A stretch of 64,000 nucleotides of DNA from Macrothele yani (GCA_039090855.1 CM077005.1:19755921-19819920); one strand, 5' to 3'. Positions 1 through 11,693 are shown, numbered from the stretch's first letter. Numbers and translations are program-made. Notes: generated from the sequence alone by a model not told the origin.

Positions 1-981
1 TCCTATGCAGCCAGTATTTGTCATTGGAACTCTCTGCTGTCACTAGGACTATGGTATTAAGACAAATGATGTATCAAAGACTTAATGAAATTGACTTTTA
101 TGCCAGGAGACTGATGGTTTGTGTCTCATTAATTGCATCTCACTGGAGAGCTCAATTGAACTGGTGCAGGCAGCATCATCCCTGGAGTCCAGACAAGTGA
201 GTCGATGTTTTTTTTACTGACGAGTGAAGATTCAGTCTACAAATGGATTCTTGTTGGCGTTTCATCTTGAGGGTACAGGAAACCTGTATTGATCCTGCAA
301 GTGTTCACAAACGAGACCCCTTCAGAGTAGGTGGTCTTCTTATAGTAGGGTGGCATTGTTTTCAACAGCCGCACATCACTCCACGTGTTCTCAGGAGGCA
401 ATGCTGAGTGCTGTAGGGATGAGATCCTAAAGCTCTGTCAGACTTTTTCAGAGAGCTGTTGGCCCTCAGTTCTTTTAATGGATGATAACACTCACCAACA
501 GGTTTCAGCTTGTGCTGAAAGCGACAAATTCAGCATATGGACTGGCCAGCCAAATCTTCAGACCTAAACCCTATAGAGCATGCCTGGGATCCTCTGGAGC
601 AACACGTAGCAGCTCATCAGCCCCCTTCCTAGTACCCTTCCCATGCTATGCACCATCCTCATCAAGGAATGGAATTCTGTGGCTCCAGAGTTCATCAGCA
701 ACCTAGTGATGAGTATGTATCTTCATTGTGAGAGTTGTCTATGTGTACAAGATCGCATTCTGTAATAAAACATTGTTAGGTTATATTCTTATATCTCACC
801 TTGGTGGCATTTGCAGATGTGACCTTGTTTATGCAAAATGTGTACATATTTGTCTGTTGTTAAAAAGTTTATAACCCTTATGGTTGTGTCCCTTTACATT
901 CCAAACATTTCTACGTGCTGTTACGTGTTTTCCTTTTTATCCCTGTGAATGCCTTCTGTACTTTAATTTTGGACACCAGTG
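1..981 (+). mobile_element. Tc1-like transposon remnant
   Basis: The 3' part of a Tc1-like element, its left end outside the window. A decayed transposase can be followed in shifting frames: an FTDE block near 218-228, VGGLLIVGWH near 330, a DDN second-aspartate motif near 481-489, and SSDLNPIEHAWDPLEQHV near 560-620, the usual block around the catalytic Glu. The element ends at a TIR-like GGACACCAGTG (971-981) followed by TA. Several frameshifts and stops make it non-functional. It resembles the copy at 14,808-17,165 in the NPIEHAWD block. Confidence 0.8.
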
Positions 982-1359
982 TATCTGATATAAATTCCAA
1001 GCTTTCATCTCCACTGGGGCACTTCCTCAAGGCTGCAAATGCTAGAGTATAGTGACTAAATTGAAATTCAAGAGTTTAATAAGTAAAGTTCCTATTTGCA
1101 GTAATAATACATGCATTAAACAGAGCAAGATCTTGTGGTAATACCTGCAAGTGTGTGCATACCAAGTGACTGCATTATGGCCACATGATGTTGCTTTGTT
1201 TAAAGCTAAGCTAAGTAGGAATTTTGTGGAATAAACTTTTGAATTTCAATTTAGTCATTTCACTCTAAAGTTTTGAGTTCTGAGAAAGCCTTCCAGCAGA
1301 GATGAAAGCTTGGCACTAGTATCATTTATCAATTTCACATATATACATACATACATACA
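982..1359. other. no recognisable feature; ends in CATA repeat
   Basis: AT-rich sequence without a coding signal. It ends in a short CATA repeat (about 1,343-1,359) that directly precedes the RTE fragment and probably belongs to the 3' tail of the minus-strand LINE that continues at 2,297; the LINE at 51,598 has a comparable tail. Confidence 0.4.
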
Positions 1360-2299
1360 AAAAATACAACACACGTAAAAATTGGAAAGGGAGTGAGACA
1401 AGGTGACACCATATCTCCGAAGCTCTTCAATGCCACATTGGAGGGTGTTTTTCAGTCGCTGAGCTGGGAAAACAAGGGGATAAAGATTAATGGAGATTAT
1501 CTAACCCACCTTCGTTTTGCTGATGACGTAGTCATTTTTGCAACTACCCCATCAGAGCTGCAGAGTATGATCCAGGAACTTGCGGACAAGAGTAAAGAAG
1601 TGGGATTAAAAATGAACTTTCAGAAGACAAAAGTGATGTTCAATGCTTTTACAAGAAATGAAGATTTATCGATTGATGGAAAAAAGCTGGAGATAACAGA
1701 CACGTTCGTTTATCTTGGACAGCAGATATCAAGTGAGGGTCACATTGATGAAGAAATTAATCGGCGTACAAAACTTGCCTGGAGAGCTTTTGGAAGAAAC
1801 AGCATAATTTTCAAGAGCAATATGCCATTATGTCTTAAAAGAAAAGTGTTTGATCAATGCATCCTTCCAGTGCTTACGTATGGTGCAGAGACGTGGACCT
1901 TAACTAAAAGAGACATACAAAGGCTCCAGACAACTCAAAGAAGCATGGAGAGGTGCATGCTTGGGGTAACCAGGAGAGATAAGAAGAGGAACTCGTGGAT
2001 CCGAAAAATGACAAGAGTGGAAGACATCATGATCAGAGTTAAATCCCTGAAATGGCAATGGGCTGGACATACTGCCAGAAGGACAGATCATCGATGGACA
2101 GCCGAAATTTTAGATTGGATTCCAAGGGACAAGAAAAGACCCAGAAGAAGACCACATGGGAGATGGGTGGATGAAATTCGAAAGTATGCAGGGGTGACAT
2201 GGAGGAGACTGGCACAAGACAGACCGTTGTGGAGGAAACTTGGGGAGACCTTCGTCCAGCAGTGGATTGATAATGGTTGACAATGATGATGATGATGAC
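1360..2299 (+). mobile_element. RTE-like LINE (family A), 5'-truncated, copy 1
   Basis: An uninterrupted frame from about 1,360 to 2,280 encodes the last 300 or so residues of an RTE-like reverse transcriptase: GVRQGDTISPKLF (motif B), LRFADDVVIF (motif C with the catalytic DD), VYLGQQ, LTYGAETWTLT and a basic C-terminal region with RPHGRWVDEI. The endonuclease and the first half of the RT are missing, the usual 5' truncation. The 3' end is an ATG/GAT microsatellite (2,283-2,299), a typical RTE tail. It sits in or next to the CATA tail of a LINE of family B. It is the least damaged of the copies here (others at 16,099 and 48,062), so probably the youngest. Confidence 0.85.
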
Positions 2300-2816
2300 A
2301 TACAACTAAGCTGTTCTCTGATACTCAAGGGTTAGCTCCTCACAGAAAGATTTCACTGTTGCTGTTATCAGACGTCTTAATTTACAGCGATCTCTGCACA
2401 CAGCTTGACTCTCATTGATTTCCATCACACGCCGCCAGTGGCGGACTGGGTCTAAAAATATTGATTGCCAGGAGACAAAGAGGGGCCCACCCACAACTAT
2501 AACGCTATCATTGAATTTTTGTAATAAATGAACAAAATTTTCAAAAAATAAGTGGGAAAAAGGTACAATTAATTTTTTTGCGAAATAAATTTATATTTTT
2601 TAATAATTGCAGTGTTCATATATTGTACATATTGCTGGCAGTAAAATGTACAATATAGTGAAGCTCCAATATTATTTCATACAGTAATAATATTGTAACT
2701 TCTATTATATTTTCAAGCTACTAAAAGGTCATCAACATTTTGTTTGTTTTGAATATATCAATTTTGAGTTTTAGTAATATATGGCTGATGTTAACTGATA
2801 GGAGGAATATGTTCTA

Positions 2817-4088
2817 TTGGTTTGTAGGAAAAGTCATGTCGTATTTTGTCACCCGATGGCGGTTGGGCAGTTTTGGAAGTACTAGAGGCATGCGCAGCTC
2901 TGTTATCAGCTATGGCATTCGACAGGTGCCAGTTCTACCTGCAGTCTAAAAGGAATAGTGAGCGATTTGGTTGATTTGCAGAGATTTGACATCAAGTTGA
3001 AGATGGAAGACCAAACTGTGCATTTTCGCCATATTTTACTGTTTTACTTCCGTAAAGGGAAGAACGCAGGTGAAGCTTGTGAAAAGTTGCGTAAAGTGTA
3101 TGGTGATAATGCTCTACAAGAACGTCAGTGCCAGCGGTGGTTCGCAAAATTCTGTGCTGGTGATTTTGACCTCAACGGTGCTCCTCGCCGAGGTTGATGA
3201 CTACCAAATCAAGGCATTGATCGAGTCAAACCTACGTTACACGACACGAGAGATTACAGACACATTGCACATCCATCATTCAAGTGTTCACGACCACCTG
3301 AAGAAGCTGGGATACGTAAGCAAGCTCTATGTGTGGGTTCCTCATAAACTCAAAGAATCTCAATTGATGGCGCGTATGAACATCTGCGATATGCTCATTA
3401 AATGTGAGGAAAATGATCCTTTTTTGAAGTGACTGATAACTGGTGACGAAAAGTGGATTGTGTACAACAATGTGCTGCACAAACGGTCTTGGTCCCAACG
3501 TGTTGCTTCGCCTCAAATGACATCCAAAGCAGACATTCATCAGCGGAAGGTTCTGGTCTCAGTGTGGTGGGATTTTAAAGGTGTGTTGTTTTTCGAGCTC
3601 CTACCATGGAACCAAACAATCAGTTTGAATGTGTACTGTTGGCAATTGGACAGTTTGAACGAATCCATCATCCAGAAACGTCCAGAGCTCGTTCATCGTA
3701 AAGGTGTTGTGTTCCATCACAACAACGTGAGACCACACACAAGTTTGATCACCCACCAAAAATTATTGGAGCTTGAGTGGGATGTGTTGCCATACCCAGC
3801 ATACTCGCCTGATCTTGTGTCGTCAGAATTCCACTTGTTTCGCTCTCTTCAACAGTTCTTGCGTGGTATAATGTTCAATTTAGATGAGGCTGTAAATCAG
3901 CACCTTGTACAGTTTTTCGTCAAGACAAGTCCTTCTATGAACGAGGCATTCTGCTGCTCACTGAAAAATAGCAAAAGGTTATGAAACAAAACAGGCATTA
4001 TATCATTGGTTGATCTTTGTTCTTTCTATCAATAAATGACCTTTGCAAAACATGGCTCAAATACATCATGACTTTTCCGACAACCCAA
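2817..4088 (+). mobile_element. mariner element with both TIRs
   Basis: Full-length mariner of 1,272 bp flanked by TA. The left TIR (TTGGTTTGTAGGAAAAGTC) and right TIR (inverse of TTGGGTTGTCGGAAAAGTC) match over about 25 bp. It lies inside the hAT-like insertion, itself inside LINE B. The transposase within it is broken, so the copy could move only by trans-mobilisation. Confidence 0.9.
2958..3984 (+). pseudogene. mariner transposase, frameshifted
   Basis: Reads as a mariner transposase in three frame segments. N-terminal HTH: HILLFYFRKGKNAGEACEKL and QRWFAKFCAGDFDL. Second HTH and linker: STREI-like TTREITDTLHIHHSSVHDHL and WVPHKL. Catalytic domain: TGDEKW (first Asp kept), HNNVRPH (normally HDNARPH, second Asp changed to Asn) and YSPDLVSSEFHLF (normally ends SDYHLF, third Asp changed to Glu at the D34D spacing). 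A frameshift near 3,190, a stop at 3,430 and these two substitutions make it inactive. Confidence 0.9.
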
Positions 4089-5150
4089 TATATATTATTA
4101 AGAATATGTTCAACTGTTGAGATATTTCTACTGTTCTCGTCCGCTTCTTGCTTTTTGTATCCATTACCAAGTGGTGATCTCGAAGGAGCCACGATCGAGA
4201 AGAGTGTTTTGTAGGACCAAACTGGGTTAGAGGAGGCCCAACAATTAAGAATAATACTGAGGTTATTGCTGTGATTGAAACAAGAGACTTAACTGAAGTG
4301 ATTCTGAAATTTGTCTCAGTACAACGTCTTTCACATTCTCTAGAAGATACAGCAATGATTTGCACATATTGCCTAATGTTTAAGGAGGCCCACTTCATCA
4401 GGGGCCCACTTGCCATTGGGCAAGCTGACACCCTGGCCAGTCCCACGCTGCACACAACACCTTTTGTACTTCATACTAATTAGCTTTTTCTCATGCAAAC
4501 ATTCCTGAATCTGGTCCTCCCATGATTTCCTTGGCCTTCCTTTACCTTTCTTTCCTGCCACTTGGGCTGAATAAATTCAGCACTTCATCACCCATTCTTT
4601 CAATATGGCTAAACCACCTAAGAATATTAGTCTCCACCTTACTAACAATATTTTGCCTCACATTGCACATCTGCAACACATCTTCATTCCTCACACGATC
4701 AGAGTGTGTCTTACCATAACCCCTGTAAGTAACACATCTCCCCAGCACACAAACAACTCCTATGTCTTTTCTACAGTACCCAGGTTTCACTGGCATATAT
4801 CAGAGTAAGAACAATTACACTTTCATATGCAGCCATTCGGGACTTTCTTGAGAATCCATCATTCCTGTGAAATCCTCCTAAAACAGCTATGACTTTTAAA
4901 GAAGTCTTAAATCTATTTTCTTTTTTTATGCATCTCCCAGCACACAATGACTCCTATGTCTTTTCTACAGTACCCAGGTTTCACTGCCATACATCAGAGT
5001 AAGAACAATTACACTTTTATATACAGCCATTCGGGACTTTCTTGAGATCCCATCATTACTGTGAAATACTCCTAAAACAGCTATGACTTTTAAAGAAGAG
5101 TTCACTCGGCTACTAATTTCACCATCAAATTTGTTCTCTCTGTCAAACCA

Positions 5151-6236
5151 TTAAAAAAATGGATTTAAGACTGCAACAGTCTTAAGTTTACCTTTGCATT
5201 GAGACTGTTCCATGGAATGATAACTGGAGCAAAATTTTGATCTTTGTTTATTACTCACAAAGAATTTGCAGTGATGAAATCATGTTCAAACAGGTATGTA
5301 ATGATTAAAATCACTGTTGCTGTATTTCAAGTTTGTTCAACTTTCTATCGGATGTTTCCAGTATCTAGGCATTTCAAGATCTTTTGTCAGTAGTGCTTCA
5401 AAAATGTAATTTGACAAGCTTATGGAAATGTTCTGAAGTAGATGACTTATCATTGATGACAGACTGTGAACAATGCTCAGTGATTTCTGTCATAAAGTCA
5501 AACTGACTCAGGGTTTAGTATTAGTGATTTTATGCTCTTACATAATGATTTGAGATTTGAGCCTAATTTCTTCTTTGAGTGAAGTCCAAAAAATCACCAC
5601 TATTTTTCTTATGTTATTGATAATCAGCCTCAACATGAAAGGGAAGGAAATGCTAGCAGCACATATGTTGATGTTCATTAAACTTCACAAATTATTCAGG
5701 GGTGTGTGATGCATGAAGAATTTGACTTTTTATGAGTTTTTCCTTAGATTTTTTGAAGAACAGCATGCTTGTATTATCAGATCCTCATTCAGCTTTGTTA
5801 CTGTGTTTGTAGTAGCTATGGTTAATGGGTTAACTATTAACTGTACTTGCTGAAGTGAACTTTTCAGCAGCATTTGTGATTTCTCACTGGTTTTTAATAT
5901 ATATGTCAGTTTTAGAATTCCAGGATCTTGCTGAAACTTTTGAGGACAAATATTTTTTATTTTCCCAAGACTGAGGTTTGATTGTACAAAAGTCAGATGG
6001 GGGTAGGTAAAGTAGAAGTCTGCTTGTTATGTGCAGACTCAGTCATCCAATCTGCTGTCACCCAAGCTCACCAGTTTGATAAATTGTGCTCAAAAGCAAC
6101 AATATGTTAAGGTGCAATTAAGTATTTAATTAAATACCTGATGTTTTGTAGTGTGGCTGTTGTTCATGTTTTGTTTAATCGCTATTTGTTATGCCTGTGG
6201 CTTATCACTTAATTTATTTGTTTTGACTTGGTGTAG
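5151..6236. other. unannotated AT-rich intron sequence
   Basis: Nothing recognisable as a gene, RNA or transposon. It runs up to the acceptor of exon 1, so it is probably the upstream intron of the DEPDC5-like gene. Confidence 0.5.
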
Positions 6237-6320
6237 GATGTTTCACTTGATTCTGTTGAGCTAACCTTTAAGGATCAATATTTGGCACGAAGTGACATGT
6301 GGAGATTCAAAAAGTGTTTG
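6237..6320 (+). CDS. DEPDC5: DEPDC5/Iml1-like gene, exon 1 of window
   Basis: Exon of 84 nt (28 codons) between an AG acceptor at 6,235-6,236 and a GTATGT donor at 6,321. It encodes a peptide containing [20 protein letters not shown], which closely matches the conserved segment near the end of the N-terminal domain of animal DEPDC5 (Iml1 in yeast and fly). Both ends are phase 0. DEPDC5 is a GATOR1 subunit with NPRL2 and NPRL3; GATOR1 acts as a GTPase-activating complex for RagA/B at the lysosome and lowers mTORC1 signalling when amino acids are scarce. The upstream exons coding for roughly the first 100 residues are not seen in the window. Confidence 0.9.
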
Positions 6321-6499
6321 GTATGTTGGATATTATTTTATGTATTTACTTTCTTTTGTATGTGACTGAAAAATTTTGTGTCAAATAAAAATTTAAATTC
6401 TAAATATTGTGGATAGTCTTTGCATATGACTGTAATTATTGCATATTAGTGTATTATTTGTTTTATGAGGGTTATGTCATAATTACTTATCAGTAATGA

Positions 6500-6760
6500 A
6501 TAAAAAACTTCGAAGTGGAGTCTACTTACCAATGTTTTTATAGGCTCTCAACATAGTCTCTAACCATGTTTAGCACCTGTTGCCTAATCCCCGACAGGCG
6601 TCGTACCCTGTCAGCAGAGTCGTTTTCATGGATAGAGTGCATTGACTGCTTTATTATAGCTAGAATGGCATCTCTTGTTGGGAATCTGTGACCTCTCAAA
6701 GGCTCTTTTATTATAGCTACCTAAACAATTTAAAATTGAAGGGAGACATGTTGGATGAAT
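6500..6760 (-). pseudogene. possible mariner-type transposase C-terminus
   Basis: On the minus strand a broken frame reads SILNCLGSYNKRAFERS, then KAVNALYP and VLNMVRDYVES, which resembles the degenerate C-terminal part of mariner-type transposases that usually ends in a GDYVE motif. There are stops and no TIRs. The call is weak and could be chance similarity. Confidence 0.3.
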
Positions 6761-7172
6761 AGGGAAGATGGTCAAAGATCTCCCAACTCCATTTCTGCAA
6801 TACTGTTAATCAATGAAAGTTGAAGACTCTTGCAAGAATGAATCACTGATACGAATGATTACTGTCTTTGGCATGATTTAATGATCAAAGATGAAAAATA
6901 TATACAATTAAAACCATATGTACATGAGCACTTTTGAGGCAGCGGCTACCTCATCCTCAGATGTACTGAAAAAAAAAAAACACATTCAATCTATATATAG
7001 CATAGATTATGGACATTGCGGGAAGCAATTGGAGGTGCAAGAGCCAATAACATTTCATATGCGTCAAATAGTTGCGTACACAGCATGCTTAATGGTAAGT
7101 GAGGAAAAACATTACAATGACTGAAGAATGAGGTGGGGTGGGGTGAGGTGAACATAGCATTTCAAACAAAAG

Positions 7173-8600
7173 TCACAATTTAAAGTTAACAGATTTAATT
7201 AGTGACTTCCATGTATTGTGCAATTCATAGGGGCTATGTTCATTACAACATTGTACAGTGGAAGCTTCTATATACACACTTTCGCTTATTAATAGGTCCC
7301 CGAGGTTGCTAGGAGTATGAATAATTCTTGCGTTACTCCAATCTGGATTAAGATTGTCTTGAAGAACATATTTGGCTAGGGATGTGCTATACATGCCTGC
7401 TTTAATGTTGTATTTATGTTCTTTAATCCTTAATCCAAGATTATGTTTTGTGGAACCCAAATAATTTGAGGCAATTTGTCCTGTGGTTGCCCGAAGTAGC
7501 GGGATGTTGTAGATACCCCATTGATCCCTACTACAGCATTGTTTACGATCTTTACGAACAACTGAGAAAAGGTTTTGTGATTGTAAGCCAAATTTCACAT
7601 CATGTTGTTTACAAAAGTGTGATAAGGTTCTTGTTAAAAGTGGATTATACTGCATGGAGCCCACATATTTAGTGTTACGATTAGATTCTCTTGACATAGT
7701 AGTATTCAGGGCATATTTGACTTTACTAAATACCCGACTAGTCAAGTATTTAGGATATCCATGTTGCTCAGCTAAATTAAAAATGGCCGTCCCGGTGGTG
7801 CAGTGGTCTAAGCGATGGCCTCTGATCATTCGTCCGAAAGGGGTCTGGGTTCGAATCCCGGTCAGGCATGGATGTTGCGTTTGTCTTACGGCACTGGCTC
7901 TCTCCCTTCCCTGGAACCAGTGACCCTAAATTAGGGACGGGCGACTGCTTATAGCCCATTGAGTTGCTCACGGTGGTCGTTAAACCTCCAATAAAAAAAT
8001 AAATACATTTGTCAACCCCCGAACTTCTACAACAAGAAGTTAAATACATTTTTAATTTGAGTGTGCTCTTCTGAACAAAAATAACAGTGCTGACAATTTG
8101 TGTTGTTTTTAGATGTGATGAGAAAAATGAAATAATAACTGGGGAATGACAAGGTTTTATATATACACTGATAGTGATACAGTTACAATTATAATTCTTA
8201 TTAATAAGAATATCCAGAAATGGTAAACAATTTTCAAATTCAATCGTAAGCCTGATGGTTGGGAACTGGGATGATAGTTCGTTGGCGAACAAGTGAAAAT
8301 CATCTTGGCTGTGAGGCCATGCAACCGGGATGTCGTCAACGTACCTTAAGTAAAGCAATGGACTGTGGGGAAAGGAACTAATGACCTGATCATTAGTGCC
8401 TCGATTTCCATAATGGCTGAACTGGTAGGTTGTTTTCGAGCTGCCATAGTTAAAGTGCATCAGGACTGGCGTGAAAATGATCGATAATGACCTGAAGACA
8501 ACTGCAAGACAGTGAAAGATTGATGTGAGAGGTGAGTGCTGGATCTGACGACTCTGAAAGACCAATAGACTCGGCACCTGTCTACAGTTGACTAACCAAT
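7173..8600 (-). mobile_element. Penelope-like element, C-terminal GIY-YIG type
   Basis: Minus-strand fragment of a canonical Penelope-like retroelement, split by a SINE. The RT part (about 8,020-8,530) shows LYLRYVDD with the catalytic DD, then HLFANELSSQFPTIRLTIEFE and LPFLDILI. After the SINE, the C-terminal part continues with NLAEQHGYP and the endonuclease GIYNIPL...NYLGST...LRIKEHKYNI, the GIY-YIG motif with its conserved Arg/Lys-His region, then SVYIEAS carrying the expected Glu. The N-terminal half of the RT is missing or garbled beyond about 8,530, so the copy is 5'-truncated. Penelope elements couple a telomerase-related RT to a GIY-YIG nuclease. Confidence 0.85.
7786..8004 (+). mobile_element. 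tRNA-derived SINE (family 1), copy 1
   Basis: SINE of about 220 bp with a tRNA-like head. The A box lies in GGTGGTGCAGTGGTCTAAGC and the B box is GGTTCGAATCCCG (7,850-7,862), so an internal pol III promoter is still recognisable. The body (CCCTTCCCTGGAACCAG, GGGACGGGCGACTGCTTATA, CTCACGGTGGTCGTTAAACC) is shared with copies at 33,715, 48,991 and 59,179. It ends in an A-rich tail. It interrupts the Penelope-like element. Confidence 0.9.
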
Positions 8601-8639
8601 ACAACAGATGTCAACCCGGAACAGTATTTGTCATGACCA

Positions 8640-9306
8640 TGTGTCGCACGTATGGGCTATAATAGCAGACGACCCCAACGACATCCTCTCCTAACCACAA
8701 TTTATCAGCGCAAAAGACTCTCCTGGTGCAAAGATCATGCAAGTTGGACGTTAAGTGTAAAAAAGTGTAATGGTCTGATGAGTCGCGTTTTTACTCCATC
8801 CCGTGGATGGTCGTGTAAGTCTTTGGCGCAAACAACATGAGGCACTCAATCCATCCTGCATGGTCCCCACAATGCAAGCCGGTGGAGGTGGTTGTATGGT
8901 GTGGGGCATGTTTACCTGGCAGGAACTTGGATCCCTGGTGCATGTGGAACAACGTATGATTGGTACCCACTACTGTGAATTGCTTACTGACTCTGCACAC
9001 CCAGCAATGTTGCAGAGCCACAGGTCCATTGTTTTGCAGGAATGCTTTGAGAAACACAGTTCAGACTTCCAGCATGTTGATTGTCCTCCAAACTCCCCCG
9101 ATATCAATCCCATAGAGTACTTGTGGGACACTGGAATGACATATCAGGTGTCTGGATACACCAACCACCTCCATACCAGTGCTTGGTTGGCCATACCTCC
9201 CAACTGCTTCCGACATCTTATTGAATCAATGCCATGTCAGATAGCTGCTGTACTGAGGGCGAAAGGAGAACTTACGAAGCATTAGGTAGGTGGTCATAAT
9301 TCAGTG
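8640..9306 (+). mobile_element. Tc1-like transposon remnant
   Basis: Tc1-like transposase in at least two frames. It includes GRVSLWRKQHEALNPSC, AGGGGCMVWGMFTWQELGSL and PPNSPDINPIEYLWD with the third catalytic residue (Glu) kept; the second Asp block is replaced (HRSIVLQECF). The 3' end reads GTCATAATTCAGTG near 9,306, a plausible TIR end. No left TIR was found, so the copy is truncated where it meets the Penelope-like fragment. Confidence 0.8.
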
Positions 9307-9309
9307 ATT

Positions 9310-9930
9310 GCTCTGTGTGTGTAAAGGAACAATGATAGCATCCCTCCAGTCTTGAGGACAACTCCTGCATTCTAACACAACTAGCAGATTTCAGCTACAC
9401 AATCAAAGACGGTCACCAACATATTTCAACATTTCAGCTGTTATTCCACCTGCTTCAGGAATACCATTTTGAAGAGATATTATGGCTTTATAAACCTCTT
9501 CCTTTGAGATCCTTGTGTTTGTTGTTTTCTCTGTGGCCTCAACTACTGCATCTCCAAAATTACCTTTGATTTCATGCTCTAGTAACTCACAGAAGCATTC
9601 AACCTATCTTTCACATAACTCATTTGGCTCTCATATCATTTCTCCAGTCTTATTCCTTACACATTGCAAAGCTATAGTTCTCCTGTTCTTTCTATATAAA
9701 TCTCATGCATTTTTGTAAAGATTTATCATCTTCCCAAATAGTCAGTTTTTCCTTATCCATAATATCTTGCCTACACCTTACTCAGGTAAACCAGCTTTGC
9801 TACTTCACACTTTTAACAAGAATATTCATGCTCCATGACTCTGCTTCACAACCTACTCAGATATATTTCCTTTTCCCTCTTTTACAGCTTAGTGTTAGTA
9901 ATTATTGTAGCACCACAAACTGTTTCCGCA
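9310..9930 (-). mobile_element. LINE fragment, region between endonuclease and RT
   Basis: On the minus strand, broken frames read NELCEK, KGNFGDAVVEATEKTTNTRI, SKEEVYKAIISLQNGIPEAG, GITAEMLKYV and further on DWRDAIIV. This is the conserved linker before the reverse transcriptase of RTE- or jockey-type LINEs. The RT itself does not follow. It may be another piece of family A or B, but the region does not overlap the other copies, so this cannot be tested here. Confidence 0.6.
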
Positions 9931-10543
9931 ACAGTGAGAAGTCTTAAAGCATGTCCACTTCTTTTAGACATCAGTCTCACATGCATTTTATTGATTCAGT
10001 CATTCACTGAGCAATTCAGAGTAATGCTAATTCTCTTCAGGAAACCTGCCAATCTTTGTTTTGAATACAAGTACAGTGAACTCTCGTTAATCCGGGTCCT
10101 AATAATCCAAACTTTGCTTTATCCAGACAACCCCTAAAAAAAAAACAAATTTGAATTTTGAATTTAATTAAACTTGAGCATAAATGTGAGAAGCAAGGCC
10201 ACAGGAGGGAGTAGTGAGCTGAGTTTCAGAAAGCACATGTCTCTGTGATGATGCACCACCACGTTCGGCCGTTTCCGTCAGCGTTAGTCAAAGACACTCT
10301 ATGAGGGCAGATCGAAAAGCCAGAAAAAAGCTGTAAAAGATATGAAATCTTCATTGTTAGCGAATTTCTAGGAGAAAACTTTATTAAATAAAGATGTCAA
10401 ACCGGACACAATTGAATGTGAGATGCAAGATTTTCACGAAGCTCTACGTCGAGGGGGTGAAAAAGAAGTTACATTAGAGGATGTTGAGGTGTGGTTAGAA
10501 GCTGATGATGAAGACCCAGGTTACAAAATTTTGATAGAACAAC

Positions 10544-10792
10544 TTGCCAAATATGAAGCTGGGTGATGTAAAAGAACACTTGAACTGTATAATCAAATTT
10601 ATTGAAGAAAGCAAAAATGAAGAATTATCTGCGTACTATGACCACTTACAATACCTCCGCAAAACGTTAGTGAAGGAAATAAACTTCAAAGCATCACAAC
10701 AGAAGATTGACACATTTTTTAAACCAGTTTGTGCAGCAAATGCTTCTAGTGTGGCAGAACCAGATCCATTGGGCAAATACTCAACATCGTAA
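10544..10792 (+). pseudogene. Tigger/Jerky-type transposase C-terminus
   Basis: An 82-codon frame preceded by related sequence in other frames from about 10,390. It is mostly helical and charged (IIKFIEESKNEELSAYYDHL) and ends QKIDTFFKP, similar to the QTKLTDFF-type tail of pogo/Tigger transposases. No catalytic motif is present. Identification rests on this tail plus the flanking TIRs. Confidence 0.5.
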
Positions 10793-10859
10793 CTGCATTG
10801 CAGTACTTTAATTAACCAAGAGTTTTAATTTCAAAGTTATTTTCAAACCCATAAACAAG

Positions 10860-11140
10860 GTAAATTTTTATGGATCAAAAGACTATGTTGAAGACAATAA
10901 ATTCCTGGGGAATTTATCAGGTATTTTGTGAATGTGGACATAGGGCAGACCTGCAGGGCTTTAAGTTTCCATGTGAACAAACATATGAACTGTGTATGTA
11001 ACTGTGAACTGAAGAGGTCATCTATAGCCCAACATTGTCACGAAAATAACCATAAATTTTTGTTTGGAAATGCTATGCTCGTGGATAAATCTGATTTGAC
11101 TATCAAGCTTAATGTATTAGAAGCTTTCCACATATAATGG
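10860..11140 (+). pseudogene. Penelope-like GIY-YIG endonuclease fragment
   Basis: Reads SWGIYQVFCECG, then DIGQTCRALSFHVNKHMNCV, SIAQHCHENNHKF and LNVLEAFHI. This is a GIY-YIG nuclease core (GIY, a decayed YIG, the Arg region and a C-terminal Glu) as in the C-terminal domain of Penelope-like elements. Only the endonuclease is present, inside the Tigger-like remnant. Confidence 0.7.
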
Positions 11141-11360
11141 AACTTTTTACAGCTTATCAATGATATAATGTCTACTCCATTTCTTTCAAGCACATGAAAC
11201 AACTCGCCAAAAACCGTGACCATCAGAACTCTGATAATGTCACAATGATTTGAATGTTTACGCTCTATTCATCCTGATGCTGCCAAGCCAAACATTCTGC
11301 GAAACTATAGTCAATGTATAATAAACCTTTGATTGTGATAAACTTTGGTATTTTTATTTG

Positions 11361-11693
11361 ATCCCTTTTATGTTCCAAAGTTCTGCAGTTGATTGTATGA
11401 AAAATTACTACCAATATAAAATTTTTTGCCTGAGGAAGTAGGCACAGGGATGAGGTATATATACTCCAGAGCAGTCTGAAGGATTTCTGTCTTTAGATAT
11501 TGATTGGATGGCAGTGTGAGGAGGATTGATTGCAAGCCTGTAACCAAATTTTTTGAAAATTTTGACAAATTTGTAAGTGAAAGAATGGTGGTAGAGGATT
11601 GAACCAATAAAGGATACTTCCTCAGGCAAAAAATGATATATTGGTAGTACTTTTCATACAATCAACTACAGAATTTTGGAACATAAAAGGGAT
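11361..11693. repeat. 80-bp inverted repeat at a Penelope-like fragment
   Basis: Arms 11,361-11,440 and 11,615-11,693 are inverse and about 85 to 90 percent alike by eye, with a 174-bp spacer. The right arm overlaps the start of the nuclease-like coding fragment. The arrangement fits the inverted terminal repeats of Penelope-like elements also seen at 13,049, 28,924, 55,912 and 62,450. Confidence 0.75.

Larger units (their letters stand above)
2433..4445. mobile_element. hAT-like insertion carrying a mariner
   Basis: Sequence that interrupts LINE B between its TCACACGCCG and CACACAACACC segments. The ends (CCAGTGGCGGACTGGG at 2,433; GGCCAGTCCCACG at about 4,433) are roughly inverted and of hAT type, and both arms carry a GGGGCCCA stretch near the end. 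The flanking ACACGCCG and CCACGCTG could be a diverged 8-bp duplication. There is no transposase outside the nested mariner, so it would be a non-autonomous element of about 0.75 kb. The superfamily call is tentative; the insertion itself is clear by comparison with the uninterrupted LINE at 51,760. Confidence 0.5.
2297..5150 (-). mobile_element. LINE family B, interrupted copy
   Basis: Minus-strand non-LTR element, split by a 2-kb insertion. The 3' end (2,297-2,432) matches the LINE at 51,598-52,580, including the AAGCTGTTCTCTGA stretch and a C-terminal VCRDRCK block. After the insertion the match resumes at about 4,446 with IQECLHEKK, GKGRPRKSW, VSKVETNILRWFSHIERM and RNEDVLQMCN, and runs to the RRVNSS-type region near 5,150, where it is 5'-truncated. 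About 170 bp is duplicated in tandem (4,735-4,908 and 4,929-5,100). Frameshifts and stops show that it is dead. Confidence 0.8.

Noticed and set aside
2039..2328. Minus-strand frames opposite the RTE coding region
   Set aside because: Antisense shadows of the RTE C-terminal region; the same shadow recurs at 16,040 and 48,561.
7654..7923. Plus-strand frame over the Penelope/SINE junction
   Set aside because: It crosses the SINE boundary and opposes the real Penelope coding strand.
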